A DNA stretch of 54,880 nucleotides from a virus. The notes below the pieces were generated by a model. That model had not been told where the DNA came from and did no database searches. It was given only the letters and a program-made list of their open reading frames with translations. The DNA lies in the IMG/VR virus record IMGVR_UViG_3300032323_001970, positions 1-54,880 of that record; one strand, written 5' to 3'. Below are positions 23,723 through 32,865 of the stretch, in pieces. Position numbers and translations under genes: made by a program. Every line of letters starts with the position of its first letter. Position 1 is the stretch's first letter.

Positions 23723-25481
23723 GGGACCGGGTGGCGTACGCAAGGATGGCTACATCGTTGGCTTTTCCGTTGCGACAGATGATGGCTTTGCCGAATACTA
23801 TCCGGTGCGTCATGCAGCTGGCGGGAATCTGAATCCTGACAACGCGTTTGCTTGGCTTCGCGACATGCTGAAGACAGACATTCCAAAGATCGGTGCCAAC
23901 CTGCCGTACGACCTCGAGTGGCTGCTGACAGAGGGCGTGAAGGTCGGAGGCCCTAAGTACGACGTACAAATCGCCGAACCTTTGCTGGATGAAGACCGCA
24001 TCACCTACAGGCTTGATGCCTTGGCAGAAGCTTATCTTGGCGAGCATAAGGACGAGACCGAGCTGATTGCTGCAGCAGTTCGCCGCGGTATCCATCCAAG
24101 CAAGGTCAAAGAAAGCCTCTGGCAGTTTCACGCAGGTGAAGTGGCGCCCTACGGACGCAAGGACGCAGACCTACCAATCCGCATCTTTGCCCAACAAGAG
24201 GTGTTGCTGCACGACGAGAAGTTGTGGGAAGTCTTCGACATCGAGACGCAGCTGGTTGACGTGCTGGTCGCCATGCGCCAAAAGGGGGTTCCTGTGGACC
24301 TTGATCGCGCCCACAAGGTCAAGACTCAACTACTTGATGAGCAAAGCCAGCTGATGGAGCGCCTGAAGAAGGTTGCTGAGCGGGATGTAGACATCTGGTC
24401 TGGTGATGATATACAGGCAGCCAGTGATGCACTGAAGCTGGATTACCCAAAGACTGAAAAGGGGAATGCTAGTTTTCCCAGTGAGTTTCTTGAAGCTAGT
24501 GAGCATGAGTTTTTCTCCTTGATTTCTAAGGTCCGGAAGCTCGACCGGGCCGGTGGAGTATTTATCGACAGCAAGATCATTCAGATGGAAAAAGATGGCA
24601 AGATTTATCCGACGTTCAGGCAGGTCAGAGACGACCGAGGAGGCACAAAGTCGGGGCGTTTTGCGTCGGCTAACCCGAACATGCAACAGGTACCAGCTCG
24701 AGATCCGGTGCTGGCGCCTCTTATCAGAAGCATCTTTGTACCCGAAGAAGGTTGCCAATGGGGTGTCTTCGACTACTCCCAACAGGAGCCTCGCGTCACG
24801 GTTCACTACAGCTATCTACGGGGCTTCCCTGGAGCTGAGACTGCGCGCAATCGGTATCTGGACGACCCTGATACTGACTACCATCAGCTGGTTGCAGACA
24901 TGGCTGGAATCAGTCGAAAAAATGCGAAGGTCTTGAATCTGGGTTTGGCCTACGGTATGGGGGCTGCTAAGGCAGCGACTCAACTGGGCTTGCCACCAGC
25001 AGAAGCCAAGCGTGTCTACGAGCAGTATCACGCCAACGTGCCATTCATCAAGGCACTCGGTGAGGAATGCACACGGATCGCAACCAACAGGGGCTATGTC
25101 AAGACGTTCTTGGGTCGCCGCCGCAGGTTCCAGTTGTTTGGGCCACCCAAGTACAGCCCTGGCCTGATTCCGTTGAAGAAAGATCTGGCTGAAGAAAAGT
25201 ATGGGCTCCCATTAAAGCGTTACTTCGTCCACAAGGCGATGAATGCGGTGATCCAGGGGTCATCGGCAGACATGATCAAGCTTGCGATGATCAATCTGTT
25301 CAAAAAAGGCGAAGTTCCTCATCTGACTATTCATGATGAATTGGACTTCAGTGTTCGTGACTTGGATCATGCGCGCATGATTCGACAGGAGATGTTGACA
25401 TGCGTGGACTTGGTAGTGCCATTAAAAGTCGATTGCGAGCTTGGGCCCAATTGGGGAGAAGCGGTGGAGGTGAAGCTATGA
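23619..25481 (+). CDS. polA: DNA polymerase, family A, with 3'-5' exonuclease
   Basis: This is a 620-residue product. Exonuclease residues are Asp24 and Glu26 in IAIDCETRDP, Asp98 in NLPYDLEW, and Tyr178/Asp182 in YGRKDAD. Polymerase motif A is FDYSQQEPR (Asp385). The O-helix motif B is RKNAKVLNLGLAYG, with Lys437 and Tyr445 and Leu441 at the position of E. coli Phe762. Motif C is IHDELDF (His572-Asp573). It replicates the phage genome with the AEP primase and helicases downstream. The start is uncertain: ATG 23619 gives the shortest overlap with the deaminase; ATG 23589 and TTG 23574 are also in frame. None has a clear SD, so translational coupling is likely. Confidence 0.93.
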   Translation: MDASSYQPPKHFPNLLLAKRIAIDCETRDPNLMTKGPGGVRKDGYIVGFSVATDDGFAEYYPVRHAAGGNLNPDNAFAWLRDMLKTDIPKIGANLPYDLEWLLTEGVKVGGPKYDVQIAEPLLDEDRITYRLDALAEAYLGEHKDETELIAAAVRRGIHPSKVKESLWQFHAGEVAPYGRKDADLPIRIFAQQEVLLHDEKLWEVFDIETQLVDVLVAMRQKGVPVDLDRAHKVKTQLLDEQSQLMERLKKVAERDVDIWSGDDIQAASDALKLDYPKTEKGNASFPSEFLEASEHEFFSLISKVRKLDRAGGVFIDSKIIQMEKDGKIYPTFRQVRDDRGGTKSGRFASANPNMQQVPARDPVLAPLIRSIFVPEEGCQWGVFDYSQQEPRVTVHYSYLRGFPGAETARNRYLDDPDTDYHQLVADMAGISRKNAKVLNLGLAYGMGAAKAATQLGLPPAEAKRVYEQYHANVPFIKALGEECTRIATNRGYVKTFLGRRRRFQLFGPPKYSPGLIPLKKDLAEEKYGLPLKRYFVHKAMNAVIQGSSADMIKLAMINLFKKGEVPHLTIHDELDFSVRDLDHARMIRQEMLTCVDLVVPLKVDCELGPNWGEAVEVKL

Positions 25482-25885
25482 AGGAGAGCCAGTTCTGGGC
25501 TCTGGTCAAAGGCAAGCTGCATGGCCACGTGGAGCGTGTAGAGAACGCCTTGACAAGGGGAACTCCTGACGTGAACATGTGTCATGAGGGCACCGAGTTC
25601 TGGCTTGAGCTGAAAGTGCTAGATGCCAAGGGCAAATGCGAGTTGCGGCCAGAACAATACCTGTGGCACCGTAGGCGCCAAGAAAGCGGCGGACGTGTGT
25701 TCGTACTAGCTCGCAACGAAAATGTCCTAAAAGTCCTCCAGGTTCAACGAGACATGGATCTTTATGAGATCTGGACTTGCAGCAAGCCTTTTGATTGGGA
25801 GAACATGAACAACTTGCTTTTTAACGTTCCGCCTTTTTGCACTGAATACGTTGTGCGTCATGCACAAGTTGGAGGAAAACAATGA
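25478..25885 (+). CDS. VRR-NUC endonuclease
   Basis: This 135-residue protein starts at the ATG overlapping the polymerase stop. It has the PD-(D/E)XK-type core of the VRR-NUC family: RGTPDVNM (Asp31), FWLELK (Glu44, Lys46) and LRPEQYLWHRR (Gln60). Phage members are thought to act as structure-specific or Holliday-junction nucleases during replication and packaging. The position between polymerase and SSB/primase genes fits. Confidence 0.85.
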   Translation: MKESQFWALVKGKLHGHVERVENALTRGTPDVNMCHEGTEFWLELKVLDAKGKCELRPEQYLWHRRRQESGGRVFVLARNENVLKVLQVQRDMDLYEIWTCSKPFDWENMNNLLFNVPPFCTEYVVRHAQVGGKQ

Positions 25886-26199
25886 CCGTTTATGTCGTAC
25901 AAGAATCGCCGAAGTTCAATCTGCTGCCTGCAGCCGATTACGGCGACCTGCAAACGCTGCTGCCACCAGGCCAAGTGATGATGGCAACAGCGCCAACAAT
26001 CCGTATCTTGCGTGACAAGCTGCGGAATTTTTCGGACAGCGATTACCTGTTGGCTATTGGTGACCCCATTGCCATCGGCATGTCCGTCGCAATTGCTGCT
26101 GGCTTCAATAGCGGCAAGATCAGGATGCTCAAGTGGGATCGCCAAGAGCATCGTTACTACGCCCTTGAGGCAGACCTTACAGGAGCAAGAAATGCTTGA
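25882..26199 (+). CDS. Conserved phage protein of unknown function
   Basis: The 105-residue protein runs MTVYVVQESPKFNLLPAADY, then LQTLLPPGQVMMATAPTIRI and LRNFSDSDYLLAIGDPIAIG, ending RMLKWDRQEHRYYALEADL. I know similar small proteins from replication modules of aquatic podoviruses but no function. It looks like a compact alpha/beta domain with no metal ligands. Its ATG overlaps the nuclease stop, and its end overlaps the next start by 8 nt. Confidence 0.78.
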   Translation: MTVYVVQESPKFNLLPAADYGDLQTLLPPGQVMMATAPTIRILRDKLRNFSDSDYLLAIGDPIAIGMSVAIAAGFNSGKIRMLKWDRQEHRYYALEADLTGARNA

Positions 26200-26740
26200 A
26201 CAGGAAATGTTGGCCGACAGTCAGATGCCATCTGACCAAGGCCTCGGCAAGATCAGTACGCTTGCAGAGCGCTACACAGATCTTGATGAAGAGATCACAG
26301 AAGTTGAAAAACGACTGAAGTCTCTGAAGGAACAGGCCCGGGAGATTGCTGAAAAGCAGTTGCCTGAAGCCATGGCAGAAATTGGTGTTGCAAAGTTTAC
26401 GCTTACAGACGGCAGCGAAGTGACCGTCAAACCGTACTACAGCGCCAAGATCAGTGACGAGAAACGTGACGAGTGCTTTACCTGGTTGCAAGACCATGGT
26501 CACGAAGCGCTGATTAAAGACGAAGTCGTCCTGACATTCAATCGCGGTGAACACGACAAGGCAGAAGAATTCAAAGCCCGGCTGGAAGAGCAGGGACTGG
26601 AATATTCTGGCAAGATGGGTGTTCATCCTCAGACTTTGACAGCATTCGTCAAAGAGCAAGTGGAAAGCGGAGCCGAATTTCCCCTTGAACTTTTCAACGT
26701 GTACATCGGCCAAATCGCCAAAGTCAAAAGGAGTAAGTGA
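26192..26740 (+). CDS. Coiled-coil protein of the replication operon (possibly Gam-like)
   Basis: This 182-residue protein starts at an ATG with AGGAG 6 nt upstream, inside the end of the previous gene. Residues 28-62 form a coiled coil (DEEITEVEKRLKSLKEQA). A mixed alpha/beta domain follows (AKFTLTDGSEVTVKPYYSAK, then CFTWLQDHGHEALIKDE) with a Gly-rich PQTLTAFVKEQVESGAEF near the end. The helix-then-small-beta-domain layout recalls phage Gam-type or DUF7173-type proteins. I would not go beyond an accessory role in replication or protection of DNA ends. It overlaps the SSB-like gene by 1 nt. Confidence 0.72.
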   Translation: MLEQEMLADSQMPSDQGLGKISTLAERYTDLDEEITEVEKRLKSLKEQAREIAEKQLPEAMAEIGVAKFTLTDGSEVTVKPYYSAKISDEKRDECFTWLQDHGHEALIKDEVVLTFNRGEHDKAEEFKARLEEQGLEYSGKMGVHPQTLTAFVKEQVESGAEFPLELFNVYIGQIAKVKRSK

Positions 26741-27510
26741 TGGTTAAGAAAACTGAAGTGGCTGTCGCACAGTCAACCGCCGTTGTGGCATTCGCAGACG
26801 ACATGATGGCAGACGCAGGTCTCGGTTTCGAGAACGTGTCCGCAAACGATGTCGCTATTCCGTACCTCAAGGTGTTGCAGGCCTTGTCGCCTGAACTTCG
26901 TGGAGTCACCAAGGTTGCTGGTGCTGAAGAGGGCCTGATCATCAACACCGTCACGGGTCAGTTGATGAAAGAGGCTCGCATCATCCCTTGCGCCTTTAAG
27001 AAGAGCTACGTTGAGTGGACTCCTCGTGAGGCCGGCGGCGGTTTGGTCAAGGAACACACGGATGAGCGCATCCTTGAAAAGACCAAGAAAAACGAACGCA
27101 ATCAAGACGTGCTGCCCAACGGCAACTTGATCGTCACGACTGCCTACCACTACGTGTTGGTGTTGGCCGAAGGCGGTTTTGAGCGCGCCCTGATTGCAAT
27201 GTCTTCGACGCAGCTGAAGAAGTCGCGCCGCTGGTTGGGCCAGATGATGAGCCTTCAAGTCAAGGTCGGCGACAAGTCGTTCACTCCGCCTCCCTTTAGC
27301 CATAGCTACCATGTGGGAACCGGCATGGAGACGAAAGACGCCAACAGCTGGTATGGCTGGCTGATCAACGATCCTAAGATGGTGCAAGACCGTGGCATCT
27401 ACGAGGCAGCTAAGAAGTTTGGCCAAGACGTAACTGCCGGCCTCGTTAAGGTCGCTGAGCCGCCTGCAGATGCTCCGACGGCGGCAGGAGAAGACGATGT
27501 CCCATATTAA
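26740..27510 (+). CDS. Single-stranded DNA-binding-like protein
   Basis: The protein has 256 residues. Central strands are beta-rich with aromatic residues (ARIIPCAFKKSYVEWTPRE, LIVTTAYHYVLVLAEGGFER). A basic segment (SSTQLKKSRRWLGQM) and a C-terminal acidic tail ending AGEDDVPY follow. A short acidic tail ending in an aromatic is typical of phage and bacterial SSBs, where it recruits polymerase or primase. Its place between polymerase and primase supports this. A classic OB-fold alignment could not be made by eye, so the call is by layout. AAAAGGAG precedes the ATG. Confidence 0.65.
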   Translation: MVKKTEVAVAQSTAVVAFADDMMADAGLGFENVSANDVAIPYLKVLQALSPELRGVTKVAGAEEGLIINTVTGQLMKEARIIPCAFKKSYVEWTPREAGGGLVKEHTDERILEKTKKNERNQDVLPNGNLIVTTAYHYVLVLAEGGFERALIAMSSTQLKKSRRWLGQMMSLQVKVGDKSFTPPPFSHSYHVGTGMETKDANSWYGWLINDPKMVQDRGIYEAAKKFGQDVTAGLVKVAEPPADAPTAAGEDDVPY

Positions 27511-27733
27511 AGACATCTTTCCGAGCCTTGGCATGGACCTTGGTAAGTCCGACGAACGGAATCCAAGCTCCACTAAAAAGGGCCCTGGACGCAAACACGC
27601 GCAAGGTGCGACAAAAGGTAAGTCCAAGGGATCTACCTACTTCAAGCGCTCTGCCGTGAATAGGGTCAAGGTCGCCCAGCAGACTGACAACGTGACGAAT
27701 ACTCCGTTGAAAGCTGCAACGCGCGGCGGTTAA
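27497..27733 (+). CDS. Small basic protein
   Basis: This 78-residue protein is Lys/Gly/Ser-rich (KKGPGRKHAQGATKGKSKGS), with a short helix at the start (MSHIKDIFPSLGMDLGKSD). It may bind nucleic acid. I do not recognise the family. The ATG has AGGAG upstream and overlaps the SSB-like gene by 14 nt. A UUCG hairpin follows the stop. Confidence 0.7.
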   Translation: MSHIKDIFPSLGMDLGKSDERNPSSTKKGPGRKHAQGATKGKSKGSTYFKRSAVNRVKVAQQTDNVTNTPLKAATRGG

Positions 27734-27736
27734 GTT

Positions 27737-27758
27737 GGGGGCGGCTTCGGCCGCTCCT
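27737..27758 (+). terminator. UUCG-capped hairpin upstream of the primase
   Basis: GGGGCGGC-TTCG-GCCGCTCC gives an 8-bp stem (one G-T pair) with a UUCG loop, right after the small basic protein. There is no T tract. It probably limits read-through or protects the upstream mRNA end. Confidence 0.55.
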
Positions 27759-27784
27759 CCTATCAACAACAACGAGAAAGAATT

Positions 27785-29308
27785 ATGCTTGCACAAAGAT
27801 TCATGGCGCTATTTTCCGGGCACACAGGTGCTTACGGGACCTATGACATCGATGGCAAGAATACTGGCCTGAAGGTTCAGGGGACAGCAGTCACAAAACG
27901 AGCAGCAGTAACAGAGCAGCTCTGGGACGGACACCTAGCTGGAACAAAGGGAATCGGTATTGTGCCAATCAGAGAGGACAACACATGCCTCTTTGGTGCG
28001 ATTGACATTGATGAATACAAGAATTTTGACCTGAAAGATGCCGTTGACGCTTGCGCCAAGGCCAAGGCACCGGTTGCAGTCTGCCGCAGCAAGTCTGGCG
28101 GCGCCCACATCTACATGTTTTTCAGCGAGCCGATACCGGCTGCTGATGTCAAACGAAAGCTTGGTGAATTGGCCAGCGTGATCGGCCACCCGAGTTGCGA
28201 GATTTTCCCTAAGCAAGATCAAGTGTTGTCTGAACGCGGTGACGTCGGCAACTGGATCAACATGCCTTACTTCGAAGGCGACCAGACCAGTCGCTATGGG
28301 GTTGCTGAAAACGGCAGCCCGATGCAGATCGAAGATTTTCTTACCTTTGCCGAAGGGCTCAAGCTTACCAGAGCCAACTTCGTGCGCCTTAAGTTTGCAG
28401 AAGCCAAGAGCAAGAAGCGGGCATTCAAGGATGCACCTCCATGTATCGAGAAACTGGCTCAGACAGGCTTCCCAGAAGGCACCCGCAACAACGGCCTGTT
28501 TAATCTGTGTGTGCTGGCACGCAAGATGAAACCCGATGATTGGCAGCCGCTGGTCATGCAGATGAACATCGATGTCATGGACCCGCCGCTTCCTGAATCT
28601 GAAGCCATGGGCGTCATCCAGTCCATGCAGAACAGCGACTATCAATACACGTGCAGCAGGCCTCCGTTACGGCCTAACTGCAATGCCGGCATGTGCCGCA
28701 TGCGCAAGTATGGCGTGGGCCAGCAGCAAGGGGCTCCAAGGCTTTCATCACTGAGCAAATACAACACCGAACCGCCGATCTGGTTCCTTGACATGGACAA
28801 CGGCATGCGCTTGTCACTGTCTACTGAGGACTTGCAGAACCAGTCAGGTTTCCAGAAGCGCTGCATGGAGGCCATGAACTACATGCCTCCCAAGATGAAC
28901 CTGACGCAGTGGAATCAGATGATCCAGGCTCTTCTTGCAGACGTGGTCGTCATTGAGGCTCCTGAGGACGCAAGCCCCAAGGGCCAGTTTATCGACCTGC
29001 TGGAACGTTTCTGCACCGGCAAGGCGCAGGCCAAGCACCTTGATGAGATCTTGCTGGGTAAACCGTTCCACGACCGTGACGAAAACCGCCACTTGTTTAG
29101 GCTGGCAGACTTCATCAATTTCCTCGACAAGCAGAAGTTCAAGGAGTTCAAGCTGAATCAGATCAGCTCAGCCATTCGTGACTACGGCGGCGAGACTCAC
29201 ACCTACAAGCTGAATGGCAAGCGGGCAACGGTCTGGTCTGTTCCTGCATTCTCATTCCAAGACAAAGGCCATCAGACTCCGGACTTTAACAGTGGAAGCC
29301 TCATCTAA
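27785..29308 (+). CDS. AEP-type primase
   Basis: This 507-residue protein has archaeo-eukaryotic primase catalytic features: CLFGAIDIDEYKNF (Asp74, Asp76), CRSKSGGAHIYMFF (SxSGGxH, His108), and EIFPKQDQV as the third acidic region. Residues around 285-310 contain a cysteine cluster (YTCSRPPLRPNCNAGMCRMR), probably a zinc-binding module. The C-terminal 150 residues are helical and could be a PriCT-like part. It would lay primers for the family A polymerase. The presence of an AEP primase instead of a T7-like primase-helicase defines the replisome type. AACGAGAAAGAA precedes the ATG. Confidence 0.82.
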   Translation: MLAQRFMALFSGHTGAYGTYDIDGKNTGLKVQGTAVTKRAAVTEQLWDGHLAGTKGIGIVPIREDNTCLFGAIDIDEYKNFDLKDAVDACAKAKAPVAVCRSKSGGAHIYMFFSEPIPAADVKRKLGELASVIGHPSCEIFPKQDQVLSERGDVGNWINMPYFEGDQTSRYGVAENGSPMQIEDFLTFAEGLKLTRANFVRLKFAEAKSKKRAFKDAPPCIEKLAQTGFPEGTRNNGLFNLCVLARKMKPDDWQPLVMQMNIDVMDPPLPESEAMGVIQSMQNSDYQYTCSRPPLRPNCNAGMCRMRKYGVGQQQGAPRLSSLSKYNTEPPIWFLDMDNGMRLSLSTEDLQNQSGFQKRCMEAMNYMPPKMNLTQWNQMIQALLADVVVIEAPEDASPKGQFIDLLERFCTGKAQAKHLDEILLGKPFHDRDENRHLFRLADFINFLDKQKFKEFKLNQISSAIRDYGGETHTYKLNGKRATVWSVPAFSFQDKGHQTPDFNSGSLI

Positions 29309-30800
29309 ACCCAAGATCATCCTGGGACCGCCCGGAACCGGCAAGACGACTACGTTGATGAACATCATCGAGTCGCTGCTGGAGAAGGGCGTTCGGCCTG
29401 AAGACATTGGCTTCATTAGCTTCACCAAGAAAGCTACAAATGAGGCTAGGGATAAGGCTCGTTCCCGGTTTGGTTTTGATGCAGATAGGCTTCCATTCTT
29501 CAGGACGATCCACAGCCTTGCGTTCAGGCAGCTGGGACTGAGTAGGCAGCAGGTCATGCAGCACAACCACTACCAAGAACTTTGCGATGAGCTGGGGGTT
29601 GAGATCACAGGGCGCCAAACTGGCGAAGACGGCACGTTGGTTGGTATGGCACAGGGTGACAAGCTGCGTTTTGTCGAAGGCATGGCAAGGATCCGGTGTG
29701 TGCCACTCAAGCAGCAGTGGGAAGAGTTAAATGACGACGATCTTGGCTGGTTTGAGCTGGAGCAGTTTGCAAAGGCTCTCAAGGAATACAAGGACAACTC
29801 TGGCCTGATCGACTACACTGACATGCTTGAGTTGATGCGGTCAGAAGGCTTCGTACCTAAATTAAAGGCTCTGCTGGTTGATGAGGCACAAGACCTATCA
29901 AAGCTGCAATGGTCCGTTGTTGAACGAATGATGGAGAAGGCAGATGAGACCTATATTGCTGGAGACGACGATCAGGCAATCTTTAGATGGGCTGGAGCAG
30001 ACGTTGATCACTTCATTGGCCTCGACGGGGACGTGCGTGTACTCGATCAGTCTTACCGGATCCCCTCCGTTGTTCACGATTTGTCCTTTGACATTATCAA
30101 AGCTGTATCTCGACGACGAGAAAAGCAATTCAAGCCAGCAGCCCATGAAGGATCTATCACCTACCACAACGACATCGAACACGTAGACATGGGCCAAGGA
30201 ACATGGCTCCTGCTTGCTAGGAATGTCTATATGCTCAGGGAAATGGTTGAGTTATGCCATCGTGAGGGCTACGCATACGAGTGTCAAGGAATGAGCCCTC
30301 GTAAGTCTGAGGCACTGCTGGCCATCAGGAGCTGGGAGAAGCTTCGCAAGGGCGACTTCATCCAAGCAGATCAACTGAAGCTGGTCTATGCTCACATGTC
30401 AAAGCGGATGGTCGATCACGGTCATCTGTCCTTGAAGACGTTGACAGAAGACATGGTCAACATGGACCTGCTGCAGCAGAAGTACGGGCTGCAGACCAAG
30501 GCCATCTGGCACACGGCTCTTGACCGCATCAGCGACGAGGAAAAGGAATACTTCCTTGCAGCCTTAAGACAAGGCGAATCGTTGTCAGGAGATCCACGGA
30601 TTACCATCAGCACGATCCACGGATCTAAAGGTGGTGAGGCTGACAACGTATTGCTGGTCACTGACATCAGTCCCAAGACCTACAACAGCTACCAAGAGAA
30701 TCAAGACGATGAGGTTCGCGTGTTTTACGTGGCAGCAACGCGGACCAAGAAGAACTTGCACATCATCACGCCGCGCACACAAAGGTACTTTGACTTATGA
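29292..30800 (+). CDS. Superfamily 1 (UvrD/Rep-like) DNA helicase
   Basis: The product is about 502 residues starting from a GTG inside the end of the primase gene; no ATG is available nearby. Motifs in order are Walker A LGPPGTGKTT (11-20), motif Ia GFISFTKKATNEARD, motif II LLVDEAQDLSKLQW (about 194-207), motif III AGDDDQAIFRWAGAD, motif IV LDQSYRIP, motif V STIHGSKGGEADNV and motif VI VAATRTKKNLHI. All catalytic motifs are intact. It unwinds DNA ahead of the fork or in recombination. It is shorter than E. coli UvrD (720), as is common for phage forms. Confidence 0.88.
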   Translation: MEASSKPKIILGPPGTGKTTTLMNIIESLLEKGVRPEDIGFISFTKKATNEARDKARSRFGFDADRLPFFRTIHSLAFRQLGLSRQQVMQHNHYQELCDELGVEITGRQTGEDGTLVGMAQGDKLRFVEGMARIRCVPLKQQWEELNDDDLGWFELEQFAKALKEYKDNSGLIDYTDMLELMRSEGFVPKLKALLVDEAQDLSKLQWSVVERMMEKADETYIAGDDDQAIFRWAGADVDHFIGLDGDVRVLDQSYRIPSVVHDLSFDIIKAVSRRREKQFKPAAHEGSITYHNDIEHVDMGQGTWLLLARNVYMLREMVELCHREGYAYECQGMSPRKSEALLAIRSWEKLRKGDFIQADQLKLVYAHMSKRMVDHGHLSLKTLTEDMVNMDLLQQKYGLQTKAIWHTALDRISDEEKEYFLAALRQGESLSGDPRITISTIHGSKGGEADNVLLVTDISPKTYNSYQENQDDEVRVFYVAATRTKKNLHIITPRTQRYFDL

Positions 30801-31432
30801 GCTTCCTAGTCGCAAACATCCCTCCCATAAAGTGCTTTGTTCGCAAAGAGTTTCTTTACAACCACGAATCCGGACATGGTGAGCTTGAGCCATGCGTGTG
30901 GATGACGGCCAAGGCCATCAAGGGCCAGGCATTCAGGATTGAATCCATGCTGACGAACTACGGAGCCTTGTATGACAAGCTCCCTATCAGCGCATACGTG
31001 TGGAAGCCGGTCGAAGAGCCGCTACCGCTTGACTTCCTGCAGATCTGGGATTGCTTGTCGTATGACATGGCAGTCATCGAGAAGTCAAACCTGCGGGGAC
31101 TCAAGGTCAAGTTCTTTGGCAAGGACAAGCAGTTCCATTTCGGCAACTACCTGTTCACCATTGACTTTGCAGCACCTGACACCAACCGCATCGACACCAG
31201 CTTCAGCGAAGGGGTTCAAGAGCATAAGAGCTACAACTTCATCCAGCTCGACAACGGCCAGTTCGCTTGCCAGCCCAACAACCGCTGCCTGTGGTACGAC
31301 GTGTCATTGGTCCCTGCAACCCTGAAGACCCCTGACTTCAAGATCCCGACCCAGGTCTACAGCGTCGAGAACCACGCCAAGTGGTCTGCCAAGGATGAGT
31401 GGTTCTACAGCTTCGAGGAGCTCAACAAGTGA
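30797..31432 (+). CDS. Unknown protein between the two helicases
   Basis: This 211-residue alpha/beta protein is rich in aromatic residues: PCVWMTAKAIKGQAFRIES, PISAYVWKPVEEPLPLDFLQ, FHFGNYLFTIDFAAPDTNRI, WYDVSLVPATLKTPDFKIPT. I do not recognise the family and see no catalytic signature. It overlaps helicase genes at both ends (ATGA and GTGA), so it is translated with them and may be a helicase partner. Confidence 0.78.
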   Translation: MSFLVANIPPIKCFVRKEFLYNHESGHGELEPCVWMTAKAIKGQAFRIESMLTNYGALYDKLPISAYVWKPVEEPLPLDFLQIWDCLSYDMAVIEKSNLRGLKVKFFGKDKQFHFGNYLFTIDFAAPDTNRIDTSFSEGVQEHKSYNFIQLDNGQFACQPNNRCLWYDVSLVPATLKTPDFKIPTQVYSVENHAKWSAKDEWFYSFEELNK

Positions 31433-32865
31433 TCGAATACAAGTACAAGACCAAGCCATTTGGTCATCAAGACATCGACTTCAAGCTCAGCCGGGACATG
31501 GACGAGTTCGCCTTGTTCTGGGAGATGGGCCTTGGCAAGTCAAAGACCACGGTCGACACTGCAGCATGGTTGTACGCGACGGGCAAGATCGACGCCGTGT
31601 TCATCCTGGGCAACAAGGGTTCATACCGCAACTGGGTGACCAAGGAGCTGCCAGAGCACATGCCTGACTACATCCAGTGGGTCGGCACGTACTGGGACAG
31701 CGCAGCAAACACCGAGCTCAAAAAGAGCTACGACCTGCTGCTAACGCCGATGGAACCCCTTAAGATCTTCGTCATGAACATCGAGGCCTTGGCTTTTGAC
31801 CGCAGCTACAAGATTGCCGAATCTTTTGTCAACTGCCACCGGACCCTGATGGTCATTGACGAATCGACCACGATCAAGAACAGGGACGCGAAGCGCACGA
31901 AGGCTGCAGTCAAGATCGGCCGCAAGGCCAACTATCGTCGGATCCTGACAGGGTCTCCAGTGACCAACAATCCCCTAGACCTGTTCAGCCAGGCCTGGTT
32001 CCTCAACCCTCACCTGCTGGGCTTCACCAGCTACTACACGTTTAGGGCAAAGTATGCAGAGATGGTCAAGATCACGGCGGGCAATCGCGCCTTCACTAAG
32101 GTCAAAGGTTTCAAGAACCTCGATGAGCTTACCCGGTCGATTCAGCGCTGGTCTTCGCGCCGCACCAAGCTTGAGTGTCTCGACCTTCCGGAAAAGATCT
32201 ACCAATACTACGAGGTTGAGCTTACAGACGAGCAGAAGAAGCACTACAAGACTCTTCGCGAGAAGGCTATGGCTGAACTGGAAGGCCAGTTGGTTTCAGC
32301 ACCGATCGTTCTTACGAAGCTGCTTCGATTGCACCAGTTGGTCTGCGGGCACCTCACAACGGACGATGGAACGATTGTTCCCGTCGAGAATAATCGGATG
32401 AAGGCACTCATGGAGGTGCTTGAAGAGGCCAGCGGCAAGGTCATCATCTGGGCCAACTACCGTCCAGACATTCAAGCCATTGAGGCAAAGCTGCAGGAAG
32501 AGTACGGCAAGAAGGCCGTCGTGTCTTACTACGGCAGCACGTCTAGCGAAGATAGGGCTGAAGCCGTTCGCAGATTTCAGCAGGACCCCGAATGCATCTA
32601 CTTTGTCAGCAACGCCCAGACCGGCGGCTTTGGCAATACGCTGACAGAAGGCACCAACGTGGTCTACTACTCCAACAGCTACAACCTAGAACACAGGCTG
32701 CAGTCAGAGGACCGTGCTCACCGTATCGGCCAAAAGCACGCGGTAACCTACGTGGACTTGATCAGCCGCAAGACCGTCGACGAGAAGATCGTCAAGGCCC
32801 TTCGCGACAAGAAGATGCTGTCATCCCAGGTGCTGGGTGACGAATGGAAGGAGTGGCTGAGTTAG
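31429..32865 (+). CDS. Superfamily 2 (Snf2-like) helicase
   Basis: This 478-residue product starts from a GTG overlapping the previous stop, with CGAGGAG upstream. Motifs are I WEMGLGKSKT (31-40), II VIDESTTIKN (about 142-151), III RILTGSPVTNNP, a long C-terminal RecA lobe with KVIIWANYRPDIQAIE, V SNAQTGGFGNTL, and VI SEDRAHRIGQKHAVTYVDLI. These mark the Snf2/Rad54-like group, which translocates on duplex DNA and remodels protein-DNA complexes. In phages it likely aids replication restart or recombination. It ends the long early operon. Confidence 0.88.
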   Translation: MIEYKYKTKPFGHQDIDFKLSRDMDEFALFWEMGLGKSKTTVDTAAWLYATGKIDAVFILGNKGSYRNWVTKELPEHMPDYIQWVGTYWDSAANTELKKSYDLLLTPMEPLKIFVMNIEALAFDRSYKIAESFVNCHRTLMVIDESTTIKNRDAKRTKAAVKIGRKANYRRILTGSPVTNNPLDLFSQAWFLNPHLLGFTSYYTFRAKYAEMVKITAGNRAFTKVKGFKNLDELTRSIQRWSSRRTKLECLDLPEKIYQYYEVELTDEQKKHYKTLREKAMAELEGQLVSAPIVLTKLLRLHQLVCGHLTTDDGTIVPVENNRMKALMEVLEEASGKVIIWANYRPDIQAIEAKLQEEYGKKAVVSYYGSTSSEDRAEAVRRFQQDPECIYFVSNAQTGGFGNTLTEGTNVVYYSNSYNLEHRLQSEDRAHRIGQKHAVTYVDLISRKTVDEKIVKALRDKKMLSSQVLGDEWKEWLS

